This document shows, piece by piece, positions 54,700 to 64,000 of a stretch of 64,000 nt of DNA. How positions within the stretch are numbered: the first letter of the stretch is position 1; each line of letters starts with the position of its first letter. The notes under the pieces are model-generated. The model made no database searches and was not told the DNA's origin. It saw nothing but the letters and a program-made list of their open reading frames with translations. Origin of the DNA: Primorskyibacter flagellatus (lineage in GTDB: Bacteria > Pseudomonadota > Alphaproteobacteria > Rhodobacterales > Rhodobacteraceae). The stretch is from contig NZ_BMFJ01000001.1 in the NCBI RefSeq assembly GCF_014638275.1, positions 1,972,338 through 2,036,337 on the forward strand, written 5' to 3'. Made by a program: the position numbers and the translations under genes.

Positions 54700-55862
54700 C
54701 GCGCCCTCCCGGCGAGCAGGTCGTTGATTTCCCCCTGCGGCCGGGTGCGGGTGAGGGCCAGAAGCATGCCGACCGCGATTCCCGAGGCGATGACCGAGGA
54801 ACCGCCGTAGGAGATGAAGGGCAGCGTCATGCCCTTCGCCGGCAGCAGCCGGACCGCCACGCCGAGGTTGATCATCGCCTGCACTCCGAAGGTCGCCGCA
54901 AGGCCGACACCGGCCAGGCGGACGAAGGAGTCCCGCTCATGCGTCAGGCGCAGGAACGACCGCAGCACGAGGCTGAGGTAGAGCAGGATGATGACCGCGA
55001 CGAGCGCAAGCCCGTATTCTTCGGCCGCAACGGCGATGATGAAGTCGGTATGCGCGTCCGGCAGCGACATCTTCACCTCCCCCTGCCCCACGCCGACGCC
55101 GAACAGCCCGCCCTCGCGGATCGCGTTGGTGGCATAGCCGATCTGGGTTGTCGGGTCGATTTCCGAAGTCAGGAAGCCGTCGATCCGCCGCGCGAAGTGT
55201 TCGGACGAATTGTAGGCCAGCACGCCAAAGACCACCACGCCACCCGCCATGCAGAGCAGGAGCGTCAGCGGCGCGCCGGCGACGAAATACATGACGCCCC
55301 AGCCGAAGAGCACAAGGCTGGCCTGCCCGAAGTCGGGCTGCGCGGCGAGGAAGCCGACGATTACGGTCATCAGCATGAAGGACCAGAGCCGCCCCGGCGG
55401 GCCGTTCAGATCCTGCGCCGCCGCCAGCAGCCATGCCGTCACGACGATGAACACGGGCTTGAGGAACTCCGACGGCTGGAGCGAGGCGAAGCCAAGCGAA
55501 TACCACCGCGTCGCGCCCTTGCCGAAGTCGGTGCCGAAGACCGGCAGCAGGGCAATGGCGACGAAGGCGACAAGGAAGCCCAGCACGGACAGGCGCCGCA
55601 CCGCCTGCGGGGTCATGATGGAGGTGACGATCATCGCGATCATCGCCATCACGCCAAAGGCCGCCTGCCGCGAGACGTAGTAGAAGGGCGGATAGCCGTT
55701 GCGCTCGGCCAGCGGCGGCGACGCGGCGAGGCCGAGAAGCAGGCCGATGCAGAAGAGGATGAGAACCGTCGTCAGGGACCATCTGTCGATGGTGCGCCAC
55801 CATTTGGGAAGGATCGGCTCTCCGTCCGGGACGGGGAGCGCGCCGTAAACCATTTCAGTCAT
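54696..55862 (-). CDS. ftsW: Peptidoglycan glycosyltransferase / lipid II polymerase FtsW
   Basis: 388-aa SEDS membrane protein with about ten helices. Family marks: [51 protein letters not shown], and [18 protein letters not shown] at the C-terminus. It overlaps murG by 4 nt. The gene upstream is on the opposite strand, so ftsW must have its own promoter here. Confidence 0.96.
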   Translation of the reverse strand: MTEMVYGALPVPDGEPILPKWWRTIDRWSLTTVLILFCIGLLLGLAASPPLAERNGYPPFYYVSRQAAFGVMAMIAMIVTSIMTPQAVRRLSVLGFLVAFVAIALLPVFGTDFGKGATRWYSLGFASLQPSEFLKPVFIVVTAWLLAAAQDLNGPPGRLWSFMLMTVIVGFLAAQPDFGQASLVLFGWGVMYFVAGAPLTLLLCMAGGVVVFGVLAYNSSEHFARRIDGFLTSEIDPTTQIGYATNAIREGGLFGVGVGQGEVKMSLPDAHTDFIIAVAAEEYGLALVAVIILLYLSLVLRSFLRLTHERDSFVRLAGVGLAATFGVQAMINLGVAVRLLPAKGMTLPFISYGGSSVIASGIAVGMLLALTRTRPQGEINDLLAGRAR

Positions 55863-56002
55863 GGGACTGCTGCCTTCTGCCTCTGTCCGCCCCGTTTTTC
55901 GGGGTCTGGTGCCACAGTTTAGCCAAAATTTCGCGCTCTGGCCAGTCTGAATGCATCCTGCCCGGATTGCGCCACAGGACGGATTCAGGCAAGGCGCGGG
56001 GG

Positions 56003-57184
56003 ATGAATTTCGACACGATCATCCTTGGCGCCGGAGCCGCCGGCCTGATGTGCGCCGCGCATTGCGGCGGGCGGGTGCTGCTGGTCGATCACGCGGCAGC
56101 GGCGGGCGAGAAGATCCGGATTTCGGGCGGGGGGCGGTGCAACTTCACCAACACCGGATGCGAGGCGGGCAACTTCCTGTCGGCCAATCCGCATTTCGCC
56201 AAGTCGGCGCTCGCCCGCTACACCCCTTGGGATTTCGTGTCGCTGGTATCGGACCACGGCATCGCCTGGCACGAGAAGACGCTTGGCCAGTTGTTCTGCG
56301 ACGGATCGGCCCGGCAGATCGTGGCCATGCTGACCGGCATGGTCGCGGATGCGGGGGCGGTGCTGCGCCTGTCGACCTCCGTCACCGGGGTCGAGGCGCT
56401 GCCGGGGGGGTACCGCGTCGTGCTGGAAACGGCGGGCAAGGTATGGACAGCAGAGGCCGCGTCACTGGTCATTGCGACGGGCGGCAAGTCGATCCCGAAG
56501 ATGGGGGCGACGGGGTTTGCCTATGATATCGCCCGGCAATTCGGTCTGGAGGTGACGGAGACGCGTGCCGGTCTGGTGCCGTTCACCTTCCCGGAGGGGC
56601 GGTTTGCCGACCTCTCCGGCGTGGCGCTGCCGGTGCGCGCCACCGCTGCCACGGGGCCGGGTTTTCCCGAGGCGCTGCTGTTCACGCATCGCGGGCTGTC
56701 GGGGCCGGCGGTGCTTCAGGTCAGTTCCTACTGGCGCGAGGGCGAGGCGGTGGAGGTCGACCTGTTCCCCGGCGACGATGCGCTCGCGACCCTGCGTGCA
56801 GCGCGGGCGGAGGCGGGGCGACGCGGTCTTGCGCGGGAACTCGCCACGATGCTGCCCGCGCGACTGGCGGATGCGGTGGCGGCGGAACTGGCACTGCCCG
56901 GCAACCTCGCCGACATGTCGGACGTGGTTCTGGCGCAGGTGGCCGAGAGGCTGCACCGCTGGCAGGTCGTGCCCGGCGGAACAGAGGGTTACCGCACGGC
57001 GGAGGTGACGCTTGGCGGGGTGGCGACAGACGGGCTGTCGAGCCGGACGATGGAGGCGCGGGCGCAGCCGGGGCTCTACTTCATCGGCGAATGCGTGGAC
57101 GTGACGGGGTGGCTGGGCGGCTACAACTTCCAGTGGGCCTGGGCCTCCGCCATGGCGGCGGCGGAGGGGTTACGCGGGCGTTAA
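56003..57184 (+). CDS. HI0933/BaiN-family FAD-dependent oxidoreductase
   Basis: 393-aa flavoprotein. FAD loop ILGAGAAGLMCA at the N-terminus, then GEKIRISGGGRCNFTN, the HI0933 hallmark, VIATGGKSIPKMGATG and the C-terminal GLYFIGECVDVTGWLGGYNFQWAWASA. Substrate in most bacteria is unknown. It lies inside the dcw cluster on the opposite strand, between murD and ftsW, which splits the cluster into two transcripts. Confidence 0.92.
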   Translation: MNFDTIILGAGAAGLMCAAHCGGRVLLVDHAAAAGEKIRISGGGRCNFTNTGCEAGNFLSANPHFAKSALARYTPWDFVSLVSDHGIAWHEKTLGQLFCDGSARQIVAMLTGMVADAGAVLRLSTSVTGVEALPGGYRVVLETAGKVWTAEAASLVIATGGKSIPKMGATGFAYDIARQFGLEVTETRAGLVPFTFPEGRFADLSGVALPVRATAATGPGFPEALLFTHRGLSGPAVLQVSSYWREGEAVEVDLFPGDDALATLRAARAEAGRRGLARELATMLPARLADAVAAELALPGNLADMSDVVLAQVAERLHRWQVVPGGTEGYRTAEVTLGGVATDGLSSRTMEARAQPGLYFIGECVDVTGWLGGYNFQWAWASAMAAAEGLRGR

Positions 57185-57402
57185 CCCTTGTCCGGCCAGA
57201 GGGTTAGGCTGCAAAGCTGGAGCGGCGCAATGACTGACTGCGCAAGTCGGATGCGGGTTTGTTAACGGAAAGTTGCTGGAGTTCGGCGTCCGAAAGATTT
57301 CGTTAACCAGAGATTTCCGGGGAGGAAATGTGGGTTAATGACAAGTGACGTTTCGTTTGTGCGATGGTTAAGGAGTTCCTTGCGTCCCGGTCACCCCCGC
57401 GA
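57185..57402. other. Gene-free convergent gap with clustered GTTAA motifs
   Basis: No gene is visible. TTAA occurs at 57181, 57262, 57303, 57334 and 57368, mostly as GTTAA(C), which is dense for this GC content. GTTAACG (57261) and CGTTAAC (57301) form an inverted pair 33 bp apart. Confidence 0.4.
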
Positions 57403-57487
57403 CGTCATCCTCGGGCTTGACCCGAGGAACTCGTGCCACATGCCGCGCCCGAAACCGAGATCCTCGGATCAAGCCCGAGGATGACGG
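57403..57487. repeat. Interspersed palindromic element, family 1, paired copy
   Basis: CGTCATCCTCGGGCTTGACC on the left and near reverse complement ending CCCGAGGATGACGG on the right, about 85 bp overall. Best-preserved copy in the window; it lies 92 nt past the murD stop. Confidence 0.78.
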
Positions 57488-57578
57488 ACCCTTGGGGTCG
57501 TTGGTATTTCGGTGGTATCGATAGAACCGGGGGAACCGGGGGAACCGTGCCACACCGCCAGCCCCGATTCCGCCGGCG

Positions 57579-58985
57579 TCACCCCCCGGCCGTCACCTTG
57601 GCCACCTGAGCGGTAAAATCCTCGCCCCGCCGTTCGAAGCTGTCGTACTGGTCGAAGGACGCCGCGGCGGGGGCCAGAAGGACGGTGTCGCCCGGCTCCG
57701 CCTCCGCGCTCGCACGGGCGACGGCGGTGGCCATGTCGGTGCAGACCTCGCTCTCCACCCCGCGCAGCTGGACGGCGAACTGCGCCGCCTCGCGGCCGAT
57801 GACATAGGCCTTCAGCACGGACTTTGTCGACGGCAGCAGCCCCTCCAGCCCGCCCTCCTTCTCCAGACCGCCACAGATCCAGCGGATGCGGGTGAAGGCC
57901 TCCAGCGCCTTGGCTGCCGAATCGACGTTTGTCGCCTTGGAATCGTTGACGTATCGCACACCGCCATGCTCCGCGATGGTCTGGGAGCGATGCGGCAATC
58001 CGCCAAAGCTGTGGAACGCGGTCTCGATCGCGCGCGGGGCAAGGCCAAGCGTGCGGCAGGCTGCATAGGCGGCGCAGGCGTTCTGGTGGTTGTGCGCGCC
58101 GGGCAGGCCCATCACCTCGCGCAGGTCGATGGAGCCGACCTGCCGACTTTTGCGCCATTCGGTCAGGAAACCCTTGCGGGCATAGACCAGCCAGCCCGCG
58201 CCGGTCAGCTTGCGCGCCGAAGATACGCGGATCACCCGGTCATCCCCCGGCCCCTCCGCCATCTGGTTGGCGAGGTAACGCCCCTCCATCTCGTCCACGC
58301 CGATCACCGCGCGGTCCGGCCCGCCTTCGGCAAACAGACGGCGCTTGGCCGCGAAATAGCCGCCCAGTCCCGCGTGTCGGTCCAGATGATCCGGGGAAAG
58401 GTTCGTGAAAACAGCAACATCCGGGGTCAGCGCCCGCGCCAGATCAGTCTGGTAACTTGACAGTTCCAGCACCACAACACCGCCGTCGCCCGGCGGGTCG
58501 ATGTCCAGCACACCGCGCCCGATGTTGCCCGCCAGCTGGCTCTCGCGGCCCGCAGCGGTCAGCACATGGTGGATCAGGGCGGAGGTGGTGGATTTGCCGT
58601 TCGACCCGGTGACGGTCACGACCTTCGGCTCCACCTCGTAATCGCTCCAGTCTGTCTCTCCGACGGACCGGAAGAACAGGCCGATGTCGTTGTCGACCGG
58701 AATGCCTTCGTCCAGCGCGGCGGCGATCACCGGGTTGGGCTGGGGGTAAAGATGCGGAATGCCGGGGCTGACGATCAGCGACGCGATGCCTTCGAACGCG
58801 CCGGGGCGGGACAGGTCGGAGGTGGCGAAACCCTCCGCTTCGGCCTTGTCACGCGCTGCGGGGTTGTCGTCCCAGCAGACCGGTTCGGCCCCTCCGGCCC
58901 GCAGCGCGCGCGCCGCGATCAGGCCGGACCGCCCGAGCCCCAGAACCGCGATCCGGAGGCCATCGACACCTTTGACTGCAATCAC
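57579..58985 (-). CDS. murD: UDP-N-acetylmuramoyl-L-alanine--D-glutamate ligase
   Basis: 468-aa Mur ligase adding D-Glu. N-terminal Rossmann loop LGLGRSGL, P-loop GSNGKST (127-133), ELSSYQTD and [10 protein letters not shown], then NDSKATN and the C-terminal [19 protein letters not shown], typical of MurD. The start is GTG with GGGA upstream. It follows the exported metzincin gene. Confidence 0.97.
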   Translation of the reverse strand: MIAVKGVDGLRIAVLGLGRSGLIAARALRAGGAEPVCWDDNPAARDKAEAEGFATSDLSRPGAFEGIASLIVSPGIPHLYPQPNPVIAAALDEGIPVDNDIGLFFRSVGETDWSDYEVEPKVVTVTGSNGKSTTSALIHHVLTAAGRESQLAGNIGRGVLDIDPPGDGGVVVLELSSYQTDLARALTPDVAVFTNLSPDHLDRHAGLGGYFAAKRRLFAEGGPDRAVIGVDEMEGRYLANQMAEGPGDDRVIRVSSARKLTGAGWLVYARKGFLTEWRKSRQVGSIDLREVMGLPGAHNHQNACAAYAACRTLGLAPRAIETAFHSFGGLPHRSQTIAEHGGVRYVNDSKATNVDSAAKALEAFTRIRWICGGLEKEGGLEGLLPSTKSVLKAYVIGREAAQFAVQLRGVESEVCTDMATAVARASAEAEPGDTVLLAPAAASFDQYDSFERRGEDFTAQVAKVTAGG

Positions 58986-59036
58986 CTGTTCATTCCCGCT
59001 GCTGTCGCGGACCGCGCGGTCCGCCCGCGCACCGGG

Positions 59037-59885
59037 TTACCGGAGGTCCGCGCCGGACGGAAGCCCCTGCTCCGCCTCTGCCGGCTCTGCCGACCGGCGT
59101 CGCAGCGCGGCGGCCGCCCCGAAGGCGGAGATCAGCAACAGCCCGCCCGCCGGAAGAGGGACCGGCGGCAGGACAACGTAGCCGAGATCGGCAAAGGACG
59201 CGATGGTGGTTTCGGTCAGCACCGCCGGCTGGTTCAGGTTGATCATCCCGGTCATCACCGCATCGGATCCGCAGGCCCAGCGTTCGTCCCAATGCGCATT
59301 CGCGGTGCCCATCCCGCCGGTCAGTTCGACCGGCACGAAGGTGGCGGAGGCGTCGCATTCCTTGCGATAGGCGGCCAGTCCGAAGGCCCCGGTATACTGG
59401 CCCGACCCGTTCACGTAGAGATCCTGCCAGGGATAGGGCGACGGCGCGCCGGTGATGCCGGTGCTGTTCCAGAGCGTGCCGAAGCCAAGCGCATGGGCCA
59501 GTTCGTGCCCGAAGATCGTGCCAAGATGGCCCTTGTCCTCGAGCCGGGTCAGGTCGGCCGTGTCGAAGGTGACAGAGCCGGAGGACGCGTAGACATAGCT
59601 GGCCGAGGTCTTGATACCCGACACGGTGGCATAAGCGAGCGTGCCGGAGGCCGCTTCTGTAAAGGTGTTGACGGCGATCACCGGACCGGTGAAGCCCGCG
59701 ATCGGCTCAAGGTAGCCGACGATGCGCTTTTCGATCGCGGCGACGATGGAGTTGAAGACCGAGATCTGGTCGGCACTGAACGACGCATCCACCGAAAGGC
59801 TGATGTTGAAGGTGCTCGCCCCCGCCGCGCCCGGCACTGCCAGCGTCCCGGCGACCAGCCCTGCGATCAGTGTCTTGCGTGCCAT
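59037..59885 (-). CDS. Exported leishmanolysin-like (M8) metzincin with VPLPA-CTERM signal
   Basis: 282 aa. Signal peptide 1-23 (LIAGLVAGTLAVPGAAGA). Zinc motif H127-E-L-A-H131-A-L-G-F-G, third ligand H198 (ANAHWDE) and Met-turn M211 (AVMTG), as in bacterial leishmanolysin-like peptidases, then TTIASFADLGYVV. The C-terminus has VPLPA (242-246), a hydrophobic helix and RRR, the sorting signal for an exosortase. Unusually, 18 residues follow the Arg cluster. It lies between mraY and murD on the same strand, so it is co-oriented with wall-synthesis genes; a link to wall or surface remodelling is inference. Confidence 0.88.
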   Translation of the reverse strand: MARKTLIAGLVAGTLAVPGAAGASTFNISLSVDASFSADQISVFNSIVAAIEKRIVGYLEPIAGFTGPVIAVNTFTEAASGTLAYATVSGIKTSASYVYASSGSVTFDTADLTRLEDKGHLGTIFGHELAHALGFGTLWNSTGITGAPSPYPWQDLYVNGSGQYTGAFGLAAYRKECDASATFVPVELTGGMGTANAHWDERWACGSDAVMTGMINLNQPAVLTETTIASFADLGYVVLPPVPLPAGGLLLISAFGAAAALRRRSAEPAEAEQGLPSGADLR

Positions 59886-59971
59886 GTGCCCGGCCCCTCC
59901 CGTTGCTTTACGCGAGGATACCCCAAGGCATCGTGTGGCACCACACTTTCCTGTGATCCGTCGGCGGGATC

Positions 59972-61054
59972 CTACCGCAGTTTGAGTGTCGCGAGCCCGA
60001 TCAGCGCCAGGATCAGCGAGATGATCCAGAAGCGGATGACGATGGTCGGCTCCGCCCAGCCCTTCTTTTCATAGTGATGGTGGATCGGAGCCATGAGGAA
60101 GACCCGCTTGCCCGTCCGCTTGAAATACAGGACCTGGATGATGACCGACAGCGCCTCGACCACGAAGATTCCGCCGACGATGCCAAGCACGATCTCGTGC
60201 TTGGTGGCGACCGCGATCGCCCCGATGGCCCCGCCAAGCGCGAGCGACCCGGTGTCGCCCATGAAGACGGCGGCGGGGGGCGCGTTGTACCACAGGAAGC
60301 CGAGCCCGCCGCCGATCAGGCCCGCGACGAAAATCAGGATCTCTCCGGTGCCTGGGACATAGTGAACCTCGAGATATTCGGAAAAGTCGACGCGACCGAC
60401 CGTGTAGGCGATAACGCCAAGCGCGCCGGAGGCGATCATAACCGGCATGATCGCGAGCCCGTCCAGCCCGTCGGTCAGGTTCACCGCGTTGGCGGCGCCG
60501 ACGATGACGAACATGGCGAAGGGCAGGAACAGCCAGCCCATGTTCCACAGCACGTTCTTGAAGACCGGCAGGGCGAGGCGATATTCCAGTTCGACCGGGT
60601 GCAGCGTCGCCGCCCAGTAGGAGGCAACCAGCGCGATCAGCAGGCCGAGCGCGATCCGCACCTTGCCCGGCACGCCCTTCACATTCTGCTTGGACACCTT
60701 GGCGTAGTCGTCGGCGAACCCGATCAGGCCGAAGCCCATGGTCACGAACAGGACGATCCAGACGTAACCGTTGTCCAGCCGCGCCCACAGAAGGGTGGAG
60801 GTGAGCAGCGCCCCCACGATCAGCAGCCCGCCCATGGTCGGCGTGCCGGCCTTGACGAAATGTCCCTCGGGCCCGTCGGTGCGGATCGGCTGGCCCTTGC
60901 CCTGACGGCGACGCAGCACATTGATGAGGGGACGGCCGAAGAGGAAACCGAAAATCAGCGCCGTCATGAAGGCACCGCCCGCGCGGAAGGTGATGTAGCG
61001 GAAGAGGTTGAAGAGGTCCCCTCCGTCCGACAGCGCGGTTAACCAATACAACAT
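59972..61054 (-). CDS. mraY: Phospho-N-acetylmuramoyl-pentapeptide transferase
   Basis: 360-aa membrane enzyme that makes lipid I from UDP-MurNAc-pentapeptide and undecaprenyl phosphate. Ten helices expected; catalytic D115-D116 in [22 protein letters not shown], and [13 protein letters not shown] near the C-terminus. KAGTPTMGG is the usual first loop. It follows murF after 24 nt. Confidence 0.97.
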   Translation of the reverse strand: MLYWLTALSDGGDLFNLFRYITFRAGGAFMTALIFGFLFGRPLINVLRRRQGKGQPIRTDGPEGHFVKAGTPTMGGLLIVGALLTSTLLWARLDNGYVWIVLFVTMGFGLIGFADDYAKVSKQNVKGVPGKVRIALGLLIALVASYWAATLHPVELEYRLALPVFKNVLWNMGWLFLPFAMFVIVGAANAVNLTDGLDGLAIMPVMIASGALGVIAYTVGRVDFSEYLEVHYVPGTGEILIFVAGLIGGGLGFLWYNAPPAAVFMGDTGSLALGGAIGAIAVATKHEIVLGIVGGIFVVEALSVIIQVLYFKRTGKRVFLMAPIHHHYEKKGWAEPTIVIRFWIISLILALIGLATLKLR

Positions 61055-61078
61055 CTTGCGACCTCCTGGTCGGCAGCC

Positions 61079-62509
61079 TCAATTATCCGGCGCGGGATGC
61101 CCCAGTTTCCGGAGCGCGTCAACAACCTCGGAGACCTTCGATCCCTTGGACCCCTTGACCAGCACGACGTCGCCCGCATCCGCGAGACGCGGCGCGACGG
61201 CGGCGAGATCGGCCGCCTTTTCCGAATAGCGGCCACGCTTTTCGGGCGGCAGCGCTTCGTAAAGCACCTTCATCCGGCCACCGACGCAGTGCACGATGTC
61301 CAGCTTCGCGACCGAGGGCAGGTCGGCCAGGCCCGCGTGCATCGCCAGTTCGTCGGGGCCGAGCTCCAGCATCTCGCCCAGGATGGCGATGCGGCGGCCA
61401 CGGGCATGGCGGCCCAGGTTGTCGCGGGGACGCGCGGCGGCGATGACCTCGAGCGAGGCGGCCATTGAGACGGGGTTCGCATTGAACGCATCGTCGATCA
61501 GTTCGAAGGACATGCGGTCGTCCACCGGGTCCAGCAAAAGCCGTTCCCGCATCCCCCGCCCCGCTGGCGGCGCCCACTGGCCAAGATCGGCGCAGGCGAC
61601 GGCACGGTCCAGGCCAAGCGCACGTACCACGGCCAGCACGCCAAGTGCGTTCAGGGCATAGTGGCGCCCGGCGGCGGCGACCTTGAACAGGGCCTTGGCG
61701 CGCCAGATGCGGGCTTCGGCCACCGTGGTGTCGTCGACGATCTCGACATGCATCAGGCGGTGGTGGTTTTGCGGTTTCTCCCCGAAACTCAGCAGCTTCG
61801 CACCCGCTTCGGCGGCAGCGGCGGCGAGGATGGGGGTGGTCGGCAGGTCACCGTTGTAGACGGCCCAGCCATCGGGCATCAGGCCGGAAAAGATCGCCGC
61901 CTTCTCGCGCGCGATGCCGTCGATATTGTCGAAGGCCTCAAGATGCGCGGTGCCGACGGTGGTGATCATAGCGACATGCGGGCGCGCGAGACGGGCAAGC
62001 GGCGCGATTTCCCCGGGGTGGTTCATGCCGATCTCGATCACCGCGACCTCGGTGTCCTTCGGCATCCGCGCCAGCGTCAGGGGCACACCCCAGTGGTTGT
62101 TGTAGCTCGCCTCCGCCGCATGCACGCGCGCCTGTCCGCCGATGACGGTCTTCAGCATTTCCTTGGTGGAGGTCTTGCCGACCGAACCGGTCACCGCGAC
62201 GACCTTTCCAGCGATCCGCGCGCGGGCGGCGCGGCCCATGGCCTCCAGCCCCCGCAGCACGTCCGGCACGACCAGCAGCGGCGCATCGGGCGCGACGTCG
62301 TCGGGAATGCGGGAGACAAGCGCGGCCCCTGCCCCAAGCTCAAGCGCCTGCCGCACGAAATCATGGCCGTCCCGCGCCGCCGAGAGCGCGACAAACATGT
62401 CGCCGCGCTGGATCGTCCGCGTGTCGATGGAGACCCCGGTGACGGACCAGTCGCCCCGCGCCTCGCCGCCGGTGGCCTGCGCGGCCTCCGCCGCCGTCCA
62501 GAGCGTCAT
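61079..62509 (-). CDS. murF: UDP-MurNAc-tripeptide--D-alanyl-D-alanine ligase
   Basis: 476-aa ligase that adds D-Ala-D-Ala from Ddl. P-loop GSVGKTS (108-114), SYNNHWGVPLTLARMP, IEIGMNHPGEI, and DAFNANPVSM; C-terminal MLELG...HAGLADL. Its ATG overlaps the murE stop (ATGA). Confidence 0.97.
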   Translation of the reverse strand: MTLWTAAEAAQATGGEARGDWSVTGVSIDTRTIQRGDMFVALSAARDGHDFVRQALELGAGAALVSRIPDDVAPDAPLLVVPDVLRGLEAMGRAARARIAGKVVAVTGSVGKTSTKEMLKTVIGGQARVHAAEASYNNHWGVPLTLARMPKDTEVAVIEIGMNHPGEIAPLARLARPHVAMITTVGTAHLEAFDNIDGIAREKAAIFSGLMPDGWAVYNGDLPTTPILAAAAAEAGAKLLSFGEKPQNHHRLMHVEIVDDTTVAEARIWRAKALFKVAAAGRHYALNALGVLAVVRALGLDRAVACADLGQWAPPAGRGMRERLLLDPVDDRMSFELIDDAFNANPVSMAASLEVIAAARPRDNLGRHARGRRIAILGEMLELGPDELAMHAGLADLPSVAKLDIVHCVGGRMKVLYEALPPEKRGRYSEKAADLAAVAPRLADAGDVVLVKGSKGSKVSEVVDALRKLGHPAPDN

Positions 62510-63999
62510 GGCAGGCGTCCGTCCAGCGCGGACACGGCAACGCTGGCCTGTTCGCTGTCGTCAAAGGGAAAGACCGTGTCGCCGACGATCTGCCCGGTCT
62601 CGTGCCCCTTCCCCGCGATCAGCAGCGCGTCGCCCGGTTGCAGGGCATCGACGGCGCGCAGGATCGCCTCGGCACGGTCGGCAACTTCGGTCGCCTCCGG
62701 ACAGCCGAGCATGACCGCCTGCCGGATCGCGGCGGGGTCCTCGGACCTCGGGTTGTCGTCGGTCACGAACACCACATCCGCATTCTGCGCCGCCGCCTCG
62801 CCCATGAGGGGGCGCTTGGTCCGGTCGCGGTCACCGCCGGCACCGATGACGGCGATCAGGCGGCCCATGACATGCGGGCGCAGGGCCTTGAGCGCGGTGG
62901 CCACGGCGTCCGGAGTATGGGCATAGTCGACAAACACCGCCGCCCCGTTGGCGCGGCGCGCGGCCAGTTCCATGCGGCCATGCACGGTGACCAGCGCCGG
63001 CAGGGCGGCAAAGACCTCGTCCGGGTCCTCACCGGACAGGATCGCCATGCCGGCGGCGACCAGAACGTTTTCCGCCTGAAAGCCCCCGATCAGGTTAAGC
63101 TGCACCTGATGCACCTCTCCGTCAAAGCTGAAGCGGATGGTCTGGCTGTCGGCGTCATACCGGCGGTTGAGGATACAGAGCTCCGCCTCCTCATGGCTGC
63201 CGACGGTCAGCACGTCGAGCCCCCGTTCCGCCGCCAGTTCCGCCATGTCCTCGCCGCGCAGCCCGTCGATGTTGATGACCGCAGAGGCGTCGGGGGGCAG
63301 GACGCGGGTAAACAGCCCGGCCTTCGCCTCGAAGTATTCTTCAAAGTCGTGGTGGTAGTCGAGGTGGTCCTGCGTGAGGTTGGTGAACCCCCCGACCTTC
63401 AGCACCACGCCGTCCAGCCGCCGCTGCGCCAGCCCGTGCGACGACGCCTCCATCGCGCCATGGGTGACGCCCTCGTCGGTCACTTCGGCCAGCATGCGGT
63501 GCAGGGTGATCGGTTCGGGCGTGGTGTGCATCAGGGGGGCGGAATAGCTGCCCTCGACCCCCGTGGTGCCAAGGTTCACCGCCTCGCGCCCGACCAGCAT
63601 CCAGATCTGGCGCAGGAAGGTCGCAACCGATGTCTTGCCGTTGGTGCCCGTCACCGCCGCCATCACGCGCGGCTGCCGCCCGAACCAGAGCGATGCGGTA
63701 TAGGCCAGCGCCTGACGCGGGTCTTCGGCAATCACCACGGCGGCATCACTGTCGGCCAGGTCGTCGGCCGCGATCTTCGCGCCCTCCGCATCTGTCAGCA
63801 CGGCGACCGCGCCCTGCCGCAGCGCATACTGGATGAATTCGGCCCCGTGGACGCGCGTTCCGGGCATCGCGGCAAAGAGGAAACCGTCGCGCACGTCGCG
63901 GCTGTCGACGGCCAGCCCGGTGATGGCCACGTCGCGGCCGCCCTGCGCGGACAGGCCAAGCTGGCCCAGTGTCTGCGTTTGCCCTGCGTCCGCTGCCAT
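62506..63999 (-). CDS. murE: UDP-MurNAc-L-Ala-D-Glu--meso-diaminopimelate ligase
   Basis: 497-aa ligase for the third residue of the stem peptide. N-terminal VDSRDVRDGFLFAAMPG, P-loop GTNGKTS (118-124), GAMEASSHGLAQRR, and DDNPRSEDP; the DNPR motif indicates meso-diaminopimelate rather than lysine. The ATG ends one base from the window edge, so the gene is complete but its upstream neighbours are not seen. Confidence 0.97.
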   Translation of the reverse strand: MAADAGQTQTLGQLGLSAQGGRDVAITGLAVDSRDVRDGFLFAAMPGTRVHGAEFIQYALRQGAVAVLTDAEGAKIAADDLADSDAAVVIAEDPRQALAYTASLWFGRQPRVMAAVTGTNGKTSVATFLRQIWMLVGREAVNLGTTGVEGSYSAPLMHTTPEPITLHRMLAEVTDEGVTHGAMEASSHGLAQRRLDGVVLKVGGFTNLTQDHLDYHHDFEEYFEAKAGLFTRVLPPDASAVINIDGLRGEDMAELAAERGLDVLTVGSHEEAELCILNRRYDADSQTIRFSFDGEVHQVQLNLIGGFQAENVLVAAGMAILSGEDPDEVFAALPALVTVHGRMELAARRANGAAVFVDYAHTPDAVATALKALRPHVMGRLIAVIGAGGDRDRTKRPLMGEAAAQNADVVFVTDDNPRSEDPAAIRQAVMLGCPEATEVADRAEAILRAVDALQPGDALLIAGKGHETGQIVGDTVFPFDDSEQASVAVSALDGRLP

Positions 64000-64000
64000 C

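Noticed and set aside
1..64000. tRNA, rRNA, CRISPR, prophage, IS element or riboswitch (including a B12 riboswitch near cobS/cobT)
   Set aside because: Gaps were read on both strands; no cloverleaf, regularly spaced repeat array, transposase, integrase or B12-box-like leader was seen.

Overview
The window is GC-rich, gene-dense DNA from an alphaproteobacterium, most likely a Rhodobacteraceae (Roseobacter-group) chromosome. The evidence is an alphaproteobacterial division and cell-wall (dcw) cluster, an FtsZ with a long Pro/Ala linker ending in an [12 protein letters not shown] tail, aerobic cobaltochelatase genes cobS and cobT, two VPLPA-CTERM exported proteins, and short interspersed palindromes of the kind common in this family. 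No tRNA, rRNA, CRISPR array, prophage or insertion sequence was found.

Layout. 1-3.3 kb: 3' end of a peptide-ABC substrate-binding protein plus two permeases. 3.5-9.7 kb: an orphan 7-TM MHYT sensor, topoisomerase IB with a small DUF2945 partner, pntAB transhydrogenase and an SDR. 9.8-14.2 kb: a TetR regulator divergent from a two-subunit molybdenum hydroxylase (IorAB-like, Tat-exported), then a PuuD-like amidotransferase. 14.4-22.2 kb: a small membrane protein, pepN, a VPLPA-CTERM gene broken by an in-frame TAA, a second SDR, an unknown protein and gatB. 22.3-25.8 kb: DUF2798 and ABM genes divergent from a LysR regulator, two tandem hot-dog thioesterases and a DUF4177 protein. 25.8-33.5 kb: bolA, a J-domain protein, a proline-racemase homologue with Ser/Thr in place of the two catalytic Cys, an ECF sigma/anti-sigma pair, cobS, an FMN reductase, a small secreted protein and cobT. 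33.6-41.1 kb: aminopeptidase P, DUF427, a ClC channel, an FAD-linked oxidase and a LuxR-type HTH protein fused to a degenerate alpha/beta hydrolase.

41.2-64.0 kb, minus strand: murE-murF-mraY-(M8-like VPLPA protease)-murD-[opposite-strand flavoprotein]-ftsW-murG-murC-(97-aa membrane protein)-murB-ddl-ftsQ-ftsA, then a terminator, ftsZ, a terminator, lpxC, bamD and recN. These genes make lipid II from UDP-MurNAc, build the divisome, and add lipid A synthesis and outer-membrane assembly. mraZ, rsmH, ftsL and ftsI would lie beyond the right edge.

Most notable: the HTH/pseudo-hydrolase fusion at 39.2-41.1 kb; a perfect 14-bp direct repeat with 21-bp period upstream of ftsZ; an exported metzincin inserted between mraY and murD; the interrupted VPLPA gene; several strong inverted repeats next to regulated-looking promoters; and three families of interspersed palindromic repeats. 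All functional calls rest on reading translated sequence and recalled family motifs; no database search was run.
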